Shown here piece by piece: positions 8,146 to 17,757 of a DNA stretch of 64,000 nt. A program made the translations under genes and the position numbers. Each line of letters begins with the position of its first letter. Within the stretch, counting starts at the first letter, position 1. Origin of the DNA: DTKD01 sp964494345 (lineage in GTDB: Bacteria > Armatimonadota > UBA5829); assembly GCA_964494345.1 (NCBI GenBank), contig CAZBSI010000011.1:1-64000 (forward strand), given 5' to 3'. Below the pieces are notes generated by a model. That model saw only the letters and a program-made list of their open reading frames with translations. It made no database searches and was not told the DNA's origin.

Positions 8146-10608
8146 TCATATCTTCGCCGCAGGCTCCCTGTCCTCCGCTTTTGTTTCAACAGAGGTCGGC
8201 ACACCAAATTGCCGCACGGATTCGGTCAGCGCACGCAGTCTTCTGTTCACCAGGTAATGCACCGTGCCGTCTGGGTAGAAACCATCAGCCTGCTGTTGGC
8301 CTGCAGCAACGCCAGTCAATAGTTCGATCCCCTGGTCTACATGATCAATTGCCCATACATGGAACTTATCATCCCGCACCGCTTCCACTACCTCCGGCTT
8401 GAGCATCAGGTGACGTACGTTTGTGGATGGGATCATAACGCCCTGCGTGCCGTTTAACCCTTTCGCCTTGCAGACTTCATAAAAGCCCTCTATTTTCGCG
8501 TTCACCCCTCCAATAGGCTGAATCTGTCCGAACTGGTTCACCGAGCCGGTTATCGCTATGTTCTGTTTGATAGGCAGCCCGGAAAGCGCCGACAGCAGAA
8601 TATACAACTCTGTGCTGGATGCGGAGTCTCCCTCCACTTCTTCATAAAGCTGCTCAAACGCCAGAGTCGCGAACATCGAGATCGGCTTCTCTGCGGCATA
8701 CTTGCCTTCGAGATATCCTGAGAGGATCATAACCCCTTTATTGTGGATAGGTCCCGCCATCTCGCTCTCCCGTTGAATATCCAGTAACCTGCTTCGACCT
8801 GCAGCCACCCTCGCAGTTACACGAGACGGCCGACCGAACTCCCGCCCGCCGATGCTATAAACCGACAGCGCGTTAGCCTGCCCAACCACAGCCCCGTCCA
8901 CGTCAATCATAATAGTGCCCTCTTCGATTAGGGCCTGGATTTTATCCTCGATCATCCGCGAGCGATACTCTTTATGCTCAAGCGCCTGCTCGACATCCTC
9001 ACGCCGCACGATATCGCTTTCTGCGCGCCCTGCCCAATGAGCCGATTCGCTGATAAGATCCGATATCTCCAGAAACCTCGCAGAAAGTTTATGCTTATCC
9101 TCGATCATGCGCGAACCGAAATCAATCACTCGCGCCACCGCTCCCTTGGTAAACGGTTTCAGCCCACGTTCCGCACATTTCAATGAGATAAAAGCGGCAT
9201 ACTCGGCCATGTGCTTGTCATCCCTGCTCATCTCGATATCGAAATCCGCCCTCACTCGGAACAGCTTTCGAAACTCCTCGTCGAGATAATATAAAAGGTA
9301 GTATAAATACGGGTTTCCGATCAGCAACACTTTAACGTCCAACGGAATCGGTTGGGGTTTGAGTGTCGCAATCGACACCAGACCATACTGATCGACCAGG
9401 TTCTCCGGAGCAGCCTCGCCTCCCCGAAGCACCCGTTTCAATCCATCCCACGAAAATGGATTGACCAGCACATCCAGCGCCTGCACGATCAAATAACCCC
9501 CGTTAGCTTTATGTATGGCCCCGGCCTTCAGCATATTATGATCGGTAAACATAAAACCCAGCCGCGCCTTATAGTCTATTTTGCCGAGCAGGTTCTGATA
9601 TGTCGGGTTATTCTCGCTGACCACGGGAGCGCCGTTGTGGTTCTCGTGAGTGACAAAGACGTTGACTTGATACTGATCAAACACAGGCTCGGCCATCTCC
9701 GCAAGCACCGGCGGAATCCCCTGCTGGCGTTTATCCGGGGCTCTGAAATCGTCTAGTCTTTCGACTATGTCCTTTTCCACGCAGTCCAGGTAGTCTAAAA
9801 TGTCCCCACAATTGCCAAATCCTTCACACCGAGTATACTTCGCGCGCAGGTCCTCCAGAAGATGGCCGACTGCAAACAGCGCTATCTCTGTATCGAGTTC
9901 CCTGAGCTTCTCCTGAGCCTCTTTTTCTAAAGCGCGGGAACGGGAGACGAACTGGTTGATGAAGTCCTGCAGCCGCGCCCCTTTTTGCTTGATGTCCTGT
10001 TTAAGATCGTCGGATAGAGACTCATATTCCTCACGAGAATACGGTCTGCCCTCGCGTGTCAGAGGCACGGAGGCTATCCCGACCGGCGTCGCCTCTATCG
10101 AAAACCCCAGCTCCGTTGCCTGCTTCTGCAGTTCGCCCAGCATATTGTCCCGCCTTCGGCCGAACGAGTCCAATACCTCAGATTTTCTCTTCTCATAATT
10201 GTCGCTTTCAAATGCCCTTGGTATCTCTATTCGAGCTACTTTGACGAACTCTTCCATATCTTTGGCGAACTCCGGCCCTTTGCCGGAGGAGAGTCGAATA
10301 GCCTTTGGTCGGTAGGGGTCGTGAAAGTTGTAGACATAACACCAATCATCCGGCGTCGGTTCGGAGATGGCCTTATTTGTGGTATGAGTAAGCGCGTTTG
10401 TGCTCCTGCCGGTGCCGGATTGGCCTGATATATATATGTTGAAGCCCTTGGTCTCTACACCCAGGCCGAACTCCAGTGAGCTTATTGCTCGCTCCTGCCC
10501 AAGGGTGCCGCCGAGTTCGGCGACCTCGGCTGTGGTTTCAAACCCCAGGCTGTCGGGGTCGCAGTTGTGGCTGAGTTGGTCGTGAGAAAGAGCCTTTATT
10601 TCGTCCAT
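8146..10608 (-). CDS. Lon-like ATP-dependent protease, S16 family, AAA_32 type
   Basis: An 820-residue protein of the LonB/YcbZ-like group. Walker A-like SGQSGTGRST occurs near residue 60. A long helical insertion (about 150-260) interrupts the ATPase core, and a second ATPase signature follows at AIHKANGGYLIVQALDVL. The C-terminal S16 protease domain (about 560-780) has the catalytic serine in GDSASSTELY and the lysine in GGVNAKIEG. Such proteins degrade specific or misfolded proteins; the E. coli relative YcbZ is linked to ribosome function. ATG at 10608 has GGAG 11 bases upstream; a GTG at 10620 is also possible. Confidence 0.9.
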   Translation of the reverse strand: MDEIKALSHDQLSHNCDPDSLGFETTAEVAELGGTLGQERAISSLEFGLGVETKGFNIYISGQSGTGRSTNALTHTTNKAISEPTPDDWCYVYNFHDPYRPKAIRLSSGKGPEFAKDMEEFVKVARIEIPRAFESDNYEKRKSEVLDSFGRRRDNMLGELQKQATELGFSIEATPVGIASVPLTREGRPYSREEYESLSDDLKQDIKQKGARLQDFINQFVSRSRALEKEAQEKLRELDTEIALFAVGHLLEDLRAKYTRCEGFGNCGDILDYLDCVEKDIVERLDDFRAPDKRQQGIPPVLAEMAEPVFDQYQVNVFVTHENHNGAPVVSENNPTYQNLLGKIDYKARLGFMFTDHNMLKAGAIHKANGGYLIVQALDVLVNPFSWDGLKRVLRGGEAAPENLVDQYGLVSIATLKPQPIPLDVKVLLIGNPYLYYLLYYLDEEFRKLFRVRADFDIEMSRDDKHMAEYAAFISLKCAERGLKPFTKGAVARVIDFGSRMIEDKHKLSARFLEISDLISESAHWAGRAESDIVRREDVEQALEHKEYRSRMIEDKIQALIEEGTIMIDVDGAVVGQANALSVYSIGGREFGRPSRVTARVAAGRSRLLDIQRESEMAGPIHNKGVMILSGYLEGKYAAEKPISMFATLAFEQLYEEVEGDSASSTELYILLSALSGLPIKQNIAITGSVNQFGQIQPIGGVNAKIEGFYEVCKAKGLNGTQGVMIPSTNVRHLMLKPEVVEAVRDDKFHVWAIDHVDQGIELLTGVAAGQQQADGFYPDGTVHYLVNRRLRALTESVRQFGVPTSVETKAEDREPAAKI

Positions 10609-10670
10609 TGTGACAATCACTCCGTGTGTGGTTTATTTAAAGCATTTACCCGGCAGTTCGGAGCCAAAAA

Positions 10671-10704
10671 CAAGAGCAGGGCGAGGTCAACCGCCCTGCT
10701 CTTG
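10671..10704 (-). terminator. Intrinsic terminator after the PRC-barrel gene
   Basis: CAAGAGCAGGGCG pairs with CGCCCTGCTCTTG (13-bp stem, 8-base loop). On the minus strand it is followed by TTTTTGG. It separates the PRC-barrel gene from the Lon-like gene. Confidence 0.85.
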
Positions 10705-10710
10705 ATCGAA

Positions 10711-11286
10711 TCATGAACGCGCTCTCGCCAAACCCAGCCAGTAGTCGACAAATGGCATCACATCCACCACCTGTTCGGTGAACTCCGGGCTGTTACGAAC
10801 ATCTGACTCCATCGCCGGCACCATTACAAGGGTGTGAGCGATATCCAGATACATCCCTTCCACAGGCACCAGGGAGACTTTATGCGATTGTGTATCCTCG
10901 ATAGCCACAAACACAATCTGTCCGCTGCCGGCGTCGGCCAGCATATCGGAGACGATACCAAAAACCACCCCTTCCATATCGGCAACCTGCCAACCCATCG
11001 CGTCAGGCTGCCCGTCCGCAAGTTGATATGTCACACAGCTCAGCCTCACCAGGCCGATCTGCTCCTCCTCATCTTCCGCAAAATCCGGGTAGTACTGCAT
11101 TTGAGTACCTCGCCACACCCAGCCGCTCGCCCATGCGCCGGCCTGGTTTTTTTGATCGCACAGGCCAAAATGCGCCATCGCAATCATGTACGGGTTACCC
11201 GCAGCTTCACCTGACCACACCGGGTATTTCTTAGGATGTGGCCGTAGATATCCTCCGGCTGCATCTTTTTCAACCTCCAACTCCAA
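10711..11286 (-). CDS. PRC-barrel domain protein
   Basis: A 191-residue soluble, acidic protein. The C-terminal half (about 95-175) fits a PRC-barrel: VVFGIVSDMLADAGSG, a QIVFVAIED strand, then VSLVPVEGMYLDIAH and SPEFTEQVVD. PRC-barrel proteins occur in photosynthetic reaction centres, RNA processing and as stress-related small proteins, so no role can be assigned. The N-terminal half (WSGEAAGNPYMIAMAHFGL) is not recognised. It is transcribed divergently from the PAS sensor at 11416 and ends in a strong terminator. Confidence 0.75.
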   Translation of the reverse strand: MELEVEKDAAGGYLRPHPKKYPVWSGEAAGNPYMIAMAHFGLCDQKNQAGAWASGWVWRGTQMQYYPDFAEDEEEQIGLVRLSCVTYQLADGQPDAMGWQVADMEGVVFGIVSDMLADAGSGQIVFVAIEDTQSHKVSLVPVEGMYLDIAHTLVMVPAMESDVRNSPEFTEQVVDVMPFVDYWLGLARARS

Positions 11287-11415
11287 ACTTTTAACAACCA
11301 GATTGCGGCGCAGTTTAATAGGCTGAGATTGATACTCTTGAACAACGGGTATAAAATCAGGCAGGAAGCTTGCGGCATGAAGTGCAACTTATAGGCAAAT
11401 AGTTGCGACAATATA

Positions 11416-14235
11416 ATGGCACATACAGAGCAAAACCGTATTCTCAAAGATAGAACGGAACGGGTTCCGGATTGGATATGGGAAATCGACCCGGAAGGGG
11501 TCGTCACCTATTCCAATGGTGTCGTCACCGAAACCCTCGGCTATGACGCGCAGGAGATAATCGGCAGGCAACTTATCGAGTTTATTCCAGAAGAGGAGGT
11601 GGAGCATTGCAAGACGATGATGCGTGATGCGTTGACGGAAGGCCGCACCATCAAAAACGTCGCCACCACGTTCTATACTAAAGATAATCTGATGAAGACC
11701 ATTGAGTTGAGCTGTGTGCCTTTGCCTGGTACAAATGGCAGCCCGGTGGGACTACGCGGGATCGCCAGAGATATAACCGAGCACCTCAATGAACAGCATC
11801 TGGCAGAGCAGGTGCTGGGGCATTCGCCGGTGGGGGTATTCATTCTACAGAACGATCAACTGGTATATGTAAACCCGCAGATATGCGAACTGATGGGCTA
11901 CGGCAGGGAGGAGGTGCTGAATACTCCTGTTTGGCGTTATGTTCACCCCGACGACATGGCCTGGCTGGCCGATCACCAAAAGCGCAGATTAGCCGGTGAG
12001 GATGTATCGTTGAACTTCATTGCCCGTGGAATCACAAAGAGCGGGGATATCCGTTACTATGATCTGCGCATCGCTTCGATCCCATACAAAGCCCAATCCG
12101 CACTGTTGGTTAATGCTGTGGATATTACGAGCAGAAAAGAGGCTGAAGACCAACTACGTAAGGCTCTTACAGAATTAGAGACCGTTTTCCACGCTTTTCC
12201 AGATGTATATTTCTGGCTCGATACGGAGGGGACAGTCCTGGAATACCACGCATCCGACCCTTCGGAGCTCTACGCCCCGCCCGAAGAATTTCTCGGCAAA
12301 AAAATGCAGGACGTGCTGCCTCCGGAGGTAGGGCAGAAGTTTGCAGAAGCGTTGCCCCAAGTAGAAGGTTGTGCGACTCCGGTATCTATGGAATACGCCC
12401 TGAAAATTGACGATACGGACAGATACTTCGAAGCCAGGCTCTTGCATTTGCCCGAAAACCAGATTCTTGTGATAGTTCGGAATATTACAGACCGATATAG
12501 AGCGGTGAAATCTGTCACTGAGTCACGGGAAATGCTCGAATTGGTGCTGTCAAATATCCCCCAATACGTGTTTTGGAAGGATACAAACCTGGTCTACCTC
12601 GGCTGCAATCACAACTTCGCTCGAGCCGCTGGAATTGAAAGCCCGGAGCAGGTAATCGGCAAGACCGACTATGATCTTGGGTGGACAAAAGAACAAGTAG
12701 AGTCGTATCGTTCGTGGGATCGTCGCGTAATAAGCGAAAATAAACCGGCATTCAATATAATTGAGAGTCAGTTGACGGCGGACGGCACGGAGATATGGGT
12801 AGACACAACCAAAGTTCCTCTCCACAACGCCGATGGAGAGGTGGTAGGTGTTCTCGGCACCTACGAGGACATAACTGAACGACTAAAGTCCGAGCGGGCA
12901 CTACAGGAGGCCGAAGCGAAATATCGCAGCCTGGTCGAAGAGACGATGGTCGGAGTGTATATGATCCAGAACGATCGTTTTGTATATGCCAATCCGAGGA
13001 TGCTTGAGATATTTGGGGCGCGCGAAGAGGAACTGGTCAATCAACCCCCACTGCAGTTTGTGGCGCCGCAGGATCGCGCGTTGGTGGCGGAGAGTCTGCG
13101 AAAACGATTCAGCGGTGAAGTAAAAACAGCCCGGTATGCATTTAAGGCGCAACGAGTCGACAAGACCCCTGTAGATGTGGAAGTGCATACCGCGATTGTG
13201 GACTATCTGGGCAAACCGGCTGTGATAGGCTCGCTTTTAGACATAACGGAACGGAAACGCTACACGGAAGCCCTGCAGGACAGCGAGGAGCGCTATCGAA
13301 GGTTGTTCGAATATAGCCCGGACATGGTGCTGCTGCTCTCGGCTGCGACGGGGGCTTTTATCGGGATGAACCCGGCGGTAACACATGTTCTCGGCTATGC
13401 GCCTTATGACGTGCTCGGCAAAAATCCTGGTGACATCAGTCCGGAATTTCAACCTAACGGCAAATCTTCGCACGAGGAAGCCGTGAGGCTCATTCAGGAA
13501 CAGGCAGGTGGGCCTGCACAGCGTTTCGAGTGGATACTCAAAAAAAAGGATGGCACGCTGGTAGAGTGTGAAATCGGGCTGGTGTCTTATAAACTGCACG
13601 GCGAAGAGCTTATTCAGGCGATCGTACGGGATGTGACGGAGCGCAAGCAGGCTGAGGAGCGTCGACGCAGCCTTGAGCAAGAACTCGACAGGCAAAAAAA
13701 GGTATTCTATCGCGACACTATCCTCACCGTGACTGGAGGGAAGCTCGACGTTTGCGATTACGCCGACGTGGAGCCTTTCGTGGTGCGTTCGTCGATCAGT
13801 GTGAAGATCGAGGATACGTCCAGAGTGGGATATGGCAGGCACCAGACAAAAAAGATGCTTGATGAGTTTGGCCTGACCGGGGATAGACTTGATGAGTTCA
13901 TGGTGGGAGTTGGAGAGGCCATCACAAACGCGGTCAAGCACGGAGTGAGAGGAACTGTATATGTGGGACACGACGACGCTTTAGTGTGGACTGTAGTGGC
14001 GGACCAGGGCGGCGGGATCGAGTCGCTGATTCTTCCCAGGGCGGTATTGTTGAGGGGATTTTCGACCAAGCCTTCCCTGGGGCTGGGCTATTCAATTATG
14101 CTGGATGTCAGCGACAGGATGTTGCTCAGCACTGGCCCCAGCGGAACCAACGTTGTGCTTATAAAGGATAAGGTGGAGAGTACGGCCGAGTTTTCCGAAT
14201 TGCTGCCCGATACCTGGGACAATATCCCCGGCTGA
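11416..14235 (+). CDS. Multi-PAS sensor with RsbW-type ATPase output
   Basis: A 939-residue protein with no membrane segment. About six PAS domains run in tandem (starts near residues 10, 130, 250, 370, 495 and 620), several ending in the DITERK/DITSRK motif typical of PAS-PAC. The output domain (about 790-925) is a HATPase with VGEAITNAVKHG as the N-box and DQGGGIESL as a G1-like motif, closest to RsbW/SpoIIAB anti-sigma serine kinases. The segment before it lacks a HisKA phosphoacceptor box. It is therefore probably a serine/threonine kinase or anti-sigma switch controlled by small-molecule, redox or light signals rather than a classical histidine kinase. No clear ribosome-binding site precedes the ATG. 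Confidence 0.88.
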   Translation: MAHTEQNRILKDRTERVPDWIWEIDPEGVVTYSNGVVTETLGYDAQEIIGRQLIEFIPEEEVEHCKTMMRDALTEGRTIKNVATTFYTKDNLMKTIELSCVPLPGTNGSPVGLRGIARDITEHLNEQHLAEQVLGHSPVGVFILQNDQLVYVNPQICELMGYGREEVLNTPVWRYVHPDDMAWLADHQKRRLAGEDVSLNFIARGITKSGDIRYYDLRIASIPYKAQSALLVNAVDITSRKEAEDQLRKALTELETVFHAFPDVYFWLDTEGTVLEYHASDPSELYAPPEEFLGKKMQDVLPPEVGQKFAEALPQVEGCATPVSMEYALKIDDTDRYFEARLLHLPENQILVIVRNITDRYRAVKSVTESREMLELVLSNIPQYVFWKDTNLVYLGCNHNFARAAGIESPEQVIGKTDYDLGWTKEQVESYRSWDRRVISENKPAFNIIESQLTADGTEIWVDTTKVPLHNADGEVVGVLGTYEDITERLKSERALQEAEAKYRSLVEETMVGVYMIQNDRFVYANPRMLEIFGAREEELVNQPPLQFVAPQDRALVAESLRKRFSGEVKTARYAFKAQRVDKTPVDVEVHTAIVDYLGKPAVIGSLLDITERKRYTEALQDSEERYRRLFEYSPDMVLLLSAATGAFIGMNPAVTHVLGYAPYDVLGKNPGDISPEFQPNGKSSHEEAVRLIQEQAGGPAQRFEWILKKKDGTLVECEIGLVSYKLHGEELIQAIVRDVTERKQAEERRRSLEQELDRQKKVFYRDTILTVTGGKLDVCDYADVEPFVVRSSISVKIEDTSRVGYGRHQTKKMLDEFGLTGDRLDEFMVGVGEAITNAVKHGVRGTVYVGHDDALVWTVVADQGGGIESLILPRAVLLRGFSTKPSLGLGYSIMLDVSDRMLLSTGPSGTNVVLIKDKVESTAEFSELLPDTWDNIPG

Positions 14236-14280
14236 TCCAATATCTTGACCCCGTAAGGCAGCGTTGATATACTCAATTTA

Positions 14281-14766
14281 ATGAAGCGCTCCAAATCTGA
14301 TCAAACTTGCTCCTCACATGCATCCGAATCGAAGCTATGCGGCAGGCAAACTCAGCTCGCCGTGGCCTCCGTGCCGGCATTTCGACACGGGCTGACGGCT
14401 GCGTTCGCAGGATTGTTGTTCGGAGTGGTGGCAGGCTGGGGTGTGGACTTTTTTGGGCTGTTTGTTTTATTTGTTGCGGCTGGGTATGGAGTCGTTTTGG
14501 GAGAGGCAATAGCCCGGACCTCCGGCAGAAGATCGGGGTTAGCCTTGGAGATTCCCGCCGTATGTGCGACGCTTATTGGCGCGGTGTCGGGCAGAATAGC
14601 GGTCGCTATGCTGCTGATTCGTTCCGGAGATGCCATGCCCCCTTTAGGTCTGCTGGATGTAGTAGTCGATCTGGTGAGACCCTCCCCTGTACCTCTTATC
14701 GCTTTGTTTGTAATAGTGACGTTCGCTGTAGGCTGGATGCGCCACACATCCATTGACAAAACCTGA
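14281..14766 (+). CDS. Small integral membrane protein of unknown function
   Basis: A 161-residue protein with a polar N-terminus (about 1-35) and four hydrophobic segments (about 38-55, 58-78, 95-115, 138-155). It is a conserved-looking polytopic membrane protein that I do not recognise. It follows the PAS sensor by 45 bp on the same strand. No strong ribosome-binding site is visible. The opposite strand also has an open frame here, but that translation is Ser/Thr/Pro-rich and looks like a shadow. Confidence 0.6.
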   Translation: MKRSKSDQTCSSHASESKLCGRQTQLAVASVPAFRHGLTAAFAGLLFGVVAGWGVDFFGLFVLFVAAGYGVVLGEAIARTSGRRSGLALEIPAVCATLIGAVSGRIAVAMLLIRSGDAMPPLGLLDVVVDLVRPSPVPLIALFVIVTFAVGWMRHTSIDKT

Positions 14767-14895
14767 CAGTGAGTGTATAACTCAGTTGGTTGACAAGCAA
14801 GGCGGGCAAATGCGGGTACGGCCTTGTTTTCGAACTTCAGGCAGTTCCCCCAGAAAAACCGTGGGTTTCAAGGGTTTGTCCTCGGAGGGGCCGGG

Positions 14896-16899
14896 TTGGT
14901 TTTGTTTGCGTTACGCATTCGTATACCACCGCAGATCGCACTCTCGATGGCGCTGCTGTTGCTGTGTGTATCTGCCGGCTATTGTGGCGGCTCAGCTCGG
15001 GCTGTGCTGGTAGTCGAGAATATCAAAAGCAGCATATCCACCGAGATCGCCGATCATTACGTCGCCGCGCGTGGCATTCCATACACCAACCGGTGCAAAA
15101 TCAGGTGCTCCACCACCGAAATCGTGAGTCGCACGGAGTTCGAGACTAATGTTGCCGAACCTATCAGGCGATTCCTCCAAAACCCCTCAGTTTCCGGCAA
15201 AATCGATTATATAGTGCTCACAAAGGGTACGCCGCTGGGGGTTGAATACGGATGCAGTTCCGGCCCACTTTCGGTCACCAGCGTACTGACGTGTCTCGAT
15301 GAACCGGACGTGTTGGCTTGCTTTGAGAATCCTTATGGTCCATTGTATTGGAGCCAGGAATGTGCATTTTCTCATCAGCTTGACCTGTATGGACGGCGGC
15401 TGTATCTGGTTACCAGACTTGATGGCTATACTGCGGCAGATGTCCACAGTTTGATCGACCGCAGTGTGGCTTGCGGTGAGCCGACCGGGCCGGTGATGCT
15501 GGATCAAAAATATCTCGGGCCGAAGCCATCCGGATCAAATGCGACGCTTAATCAGAGACTGCGCGCTGCTAACGAGCTGCTTTTGGGACGAGGAATACCC
15601 ACCATTTTCGATGACACCGACGTGTTTTTATCGGGCGGATCTGGTCTTATGGGCTACTTTAGCTGGGGCAGCAACGACTCATCATACACTTCTGTTGCTT
15701 ATCGAAGCAACACATTTGCTCCGGGATCCGTAGCCGATTCGTATGTCTCAAACAGCGGCAGAACGTTCAATCCCACCTCCGGAGGCCAATCGCTGGTAGT
15801 CGACCTTATATCACAGGGAGCAAGCGGTGTCTGTGGCTATGTATCCGAACCTTATGTCGCATATGCAACTCATCCCGACGTCTTGTTCGATAGATACACC
15901 AAGGGCTACAATCTTGCGGAGAGCTTCTATGCGGCTTGCCCGATGCTGGTCTGGAAGTCGGTGGTGGTGGGAGATCCGCTGCTGGCCCCGTATGCCACAT
16001 CTCCAGAGGTGTCGTTTGTGGCACCTGATGAACCCCTGACAGGCATAGCTGAGCTACGCGCGGTTGCTGTCGATTCCAAAGGCGTTGGACGGGTGGATTT
16101 CTACTTCGACGGCGTCGATATCGGTTCGACTGTAGCTGAGCCTCACGTTATTACCGTGGACACCACGCAGTATAACGTCGGCAGCCATACTGTGGATATC
16201 AGGGCGGTGCAAGTCGGCCCGGTAGCCACAGAGAACTGGACATCGGGTAAGGTTAATATTGTCAACCCCGTATCCCGGCTCCGCATACTGGCCGATGCGT
16301 TCGGATGCGAGGATGAGCAGGGGATATTCTGCAGCGGACAGATAGTGACGACCTCGACGTCTGATATGGGCGCCGGTGAGTTCTATATTCAGGAGTTCAA
16401 CGGCGCCAGCGGGATCAAAGTGATCTGGGGCGGGGTGGTATCTGAGGGAGATGTTGTGACTATCGAGGGCAAATTGACTACAGACGACGGGGAAAGAAGC
16501 ATACTCGCCGAGTCAGTGGTCGTAAACAACCAGTTGCTGACCCCATTGCTTCCGCGGGGTATGTCCAACAAAGTAGTGGGCGGGGGTGATTTTTGCCCTC
16601 AGACTCGAGGGGTTACGGGCGGAACAGGACTGAGGACTATTGGGCTGCTTTCAAAATCCTGGGGCAGGGTGACCTATTCGGGAGGGCAGGGCGAGGATTA
16701 TTTCTATATCGACGACGGGAGCAGGCTAAACGACGGTTCCGGCAATATCGGCCTGAGAATCAGATGCCGTGAGCTTAATAAGCCGCCTGTTGGGAGTTAT
16801 GTTGTGGTAATAGGGGTTTGTGGCGGCCATGCAATGGGAAATACGGTTATACCTGTGCTTAAAGTGCGACGGCAGTCAGACATCACAGTATGTTCATAA
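14896..16899 (+). CDS. TIGR03790 family secreted protein with C-terminal OB-like modules
   Basis: About 667 residues from a TTG start at 14896, chosen because GGAGGGG lies five bases upstream. An ATG at 14947 would also give a signal peptide (LLLCVSAGYCGGSARA). The TIGR03790 domain (about 30-380) begins VLVVENIKSSISTEIADHYV and contains YIVLTKGTPLGVEY. An Ig-like module follows (VGRVDFYFDGVDIGST), then two OB-fold-like modules (FYIQEFNGASGIKV...GDVVTIEGKL and YFYIDDGSRLNDGSG...VVVIGVC). TIGR03790 proteins occur in Planctomycetes and Armatimonadota-type genomes with no known function. The start is uncertain. Confidence 0.85.
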   Translation: MVLFALRIRIPPQIALSMALLLLCVSAGYCGGSARAVLVVENIKSSISTEIADHYVAARGIPYTNRCKIRCSTTEIVSRTEFETNVAEPIRRFLQNPSVSGKIDYIVLTKGTPLGVEYGCSSGPLSVTSVLTCLDEPDVLACFENPYGPLYWSQECAFSHQLDLYGRRLYLVTRLDGYTAADVHSLIDRSVACGEPTGPVMLDQKYLGPKPSGSNATLNQRLRAANELLLGRGIPTIFDDTDVFLSGGSGLMGYFSWGSNDSSYTSVAYRSNTFAPGSVADSYVSNSGRTFNPTSGGQSLVVDLISQGASGVCGYVSEPYVAYATHPDVLFDRYTKGYNLAESFYAACPMLVWKSVVVGDPLLAPYATSPEVSFVAPDEPLTGIAELRAVAVDSKGVGRVDFYFDGVDIGSTVAEPHVITVDTTQYNVGSHTVDIRAVQVGPVATENWTSGKVNIVNPVSRLRILADAFGCEDEQGIFCSGQIVTTSTSDMGAGEFYIQEFNGASGIKVIWGGVVSEGDVVTIEGKLTTDDGERSILAESVVVNNQLLTPLLPRGMSNKVVGGGDFCPQTRGVTGGTGLRTIGLLSKSWGRVTYSGGQGEDYFYIDDGSRLNDGSGNIGLRIRCRELNKPPVGSYVVVIGVCGGHAMGNTVIPVLKVRRQSDITVCS

Positions 16900-16949
16900 T
16901 GTCACCAACATAGGCTGTTTAATAATGTGTAATACTTCATAATTGGCAC

Positions 16950-16978
16950 TTGACAAGCACGAATTCCTGCGGTAGAAT
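16950..16978 (+). promoter_or_regulatory. Strong sigma-70-type promoter of the PEP-CTERM pair
   Basis: TTGACA (16950-16955), a 17-base spacer, then TAGAAT (16973-16978). It leaves a leader of about 130 bases before the ATG at 17119. The leader is GC-rich and can fold (for example around GGCGGGGC and GCGAAGCCGCCGCG), but I cannot assign it to a riboswitch class. Confidence 0.75.
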
Positions 16979-17118
16979 GCTGTCGTCAGAGACGGGCATA
17001 CTGTAGACCGTTGGTTCAGGCGCGGACCTTACGGTGGGTATTTGATCCGGCAGATAAGCGCCAAATCAGGCGGGGCTATCCTTTTGCGAAGCCGCCGCGA
17101 TTTTAAGGAGGAGGTATC

Positions 17119-17685
17119 ATGGTCTTGTCTAGAGTCAGCCTATTGGCTTTAGTCGCTTTGTTCCTGTTGTCGTGTGGTGTGTTTGCGGACACGGTTGTCG
17201 CTACATCTACGGATACCCTGACCGGGCATAACGCGATACAGACTATAACCTGCAATGCCACAGTCACGCAGGGCTTGGATAACATTTATACATACACTTA
17301 CGAGTTGCTCTACACGTCCGGAACGGCGACGGTGCATACTTATAAGGTGGAGAACCCTAACCAGGCGACATTTTTTGATGCAGCCAACGTGCCCGGCGCA
17401 GGTTCGACATCTTTTGTTGACCCGGCCGATGGCGACTCTTACTGGTTGCAGTGGGGGTATGGTGATCTCACTCCGAACAGCAGTTGTGTATTCAGTTATA
17501 AGTCAGCTTATGCGCCGATGGTCGATGTTAAGGGATGGCAGGTTGTTATCAACGGTGGCAGCTCTGCTGTAGGTAAGACTCTGGTTATGGGCGACACCAT
17601 TCCGGAGCCGGCCAGCTTGGCGGCAGTGCTTATGGGAGTCGCGGGGATGGTGCCGGTGGCTCTAAGACGACGCAGTCGTTCGTAA
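17119..17685 (+). CDS. PEP-CTERM sorted secreted protein 1
   Basis: A 188-residue exported protein. It has an N-terminal signal peptide (LLALVALFLLSCGVFA), a beta-rich middle with many Tyr/Thr residues, and a C-terminal sorting tail: IPEPASL motif, hydrophobic helix, RRRSRS basic end. Exosortase would cut this tail and release or anchor the protein on the surface; no exosortase gene is in this window. AAGGAGGAGGT lies before ATG. It resembles the next gene in layout and motifs (a YTYELL-type strand, FSYKS, then GDTIPEP), so the two look like paralogues. Confidence 0.9.
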   Translation: MVLSRVSLLALVALFLLSCGVFADTVVATSTDTLTGHNAIQTITCNATVTQGLDNIYTYTYELLYTSGTATVHTYKVENPNQATFFDAANVPGAGSTSFVDPADGDSYWLQWGYGDLTPNSSCVFSYKSAYAPMVDVKGWQVVINGGSSAVGKTLVMGDTIPEPASLAAVLMGVAGMVPVALRRRSRS

Positions 17686-17701
17686 ACGGTAAATTCGGAT
17701 T

Positions 17702-17743
17702 CAACGCAAGCGCTGCCGTCTTTGTCGACAGCGCTCGCGTTTT
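17702..17743 (+). terminator. Intrinsic terminator between the PEP-CTERM genes
   Basis: AACGCAAGCGCTG pairs with CAGCGCTCGCGTTTT (one internal mismatch). The downstream arm runs into GTTTTAT. It may give partial termination, reducing expression of the second gene. Confidence 0.7.
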
Positions 17744-17757
17744 ATGGGAGGGATAGT

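Noticed and set aside
13237..13971. 244-codon minus frame within the PAS sensor
   Set aside because: Antisense to PAS6 and the ATPase domain; no motif.
16985..17118. c-di-GMP riboswitch in the PEP-CTERM leader
   Set aside because: Some GC-rich stems resemble the class, but the conserved GGGCAAACC and ACGCAAAGC islands are not present.
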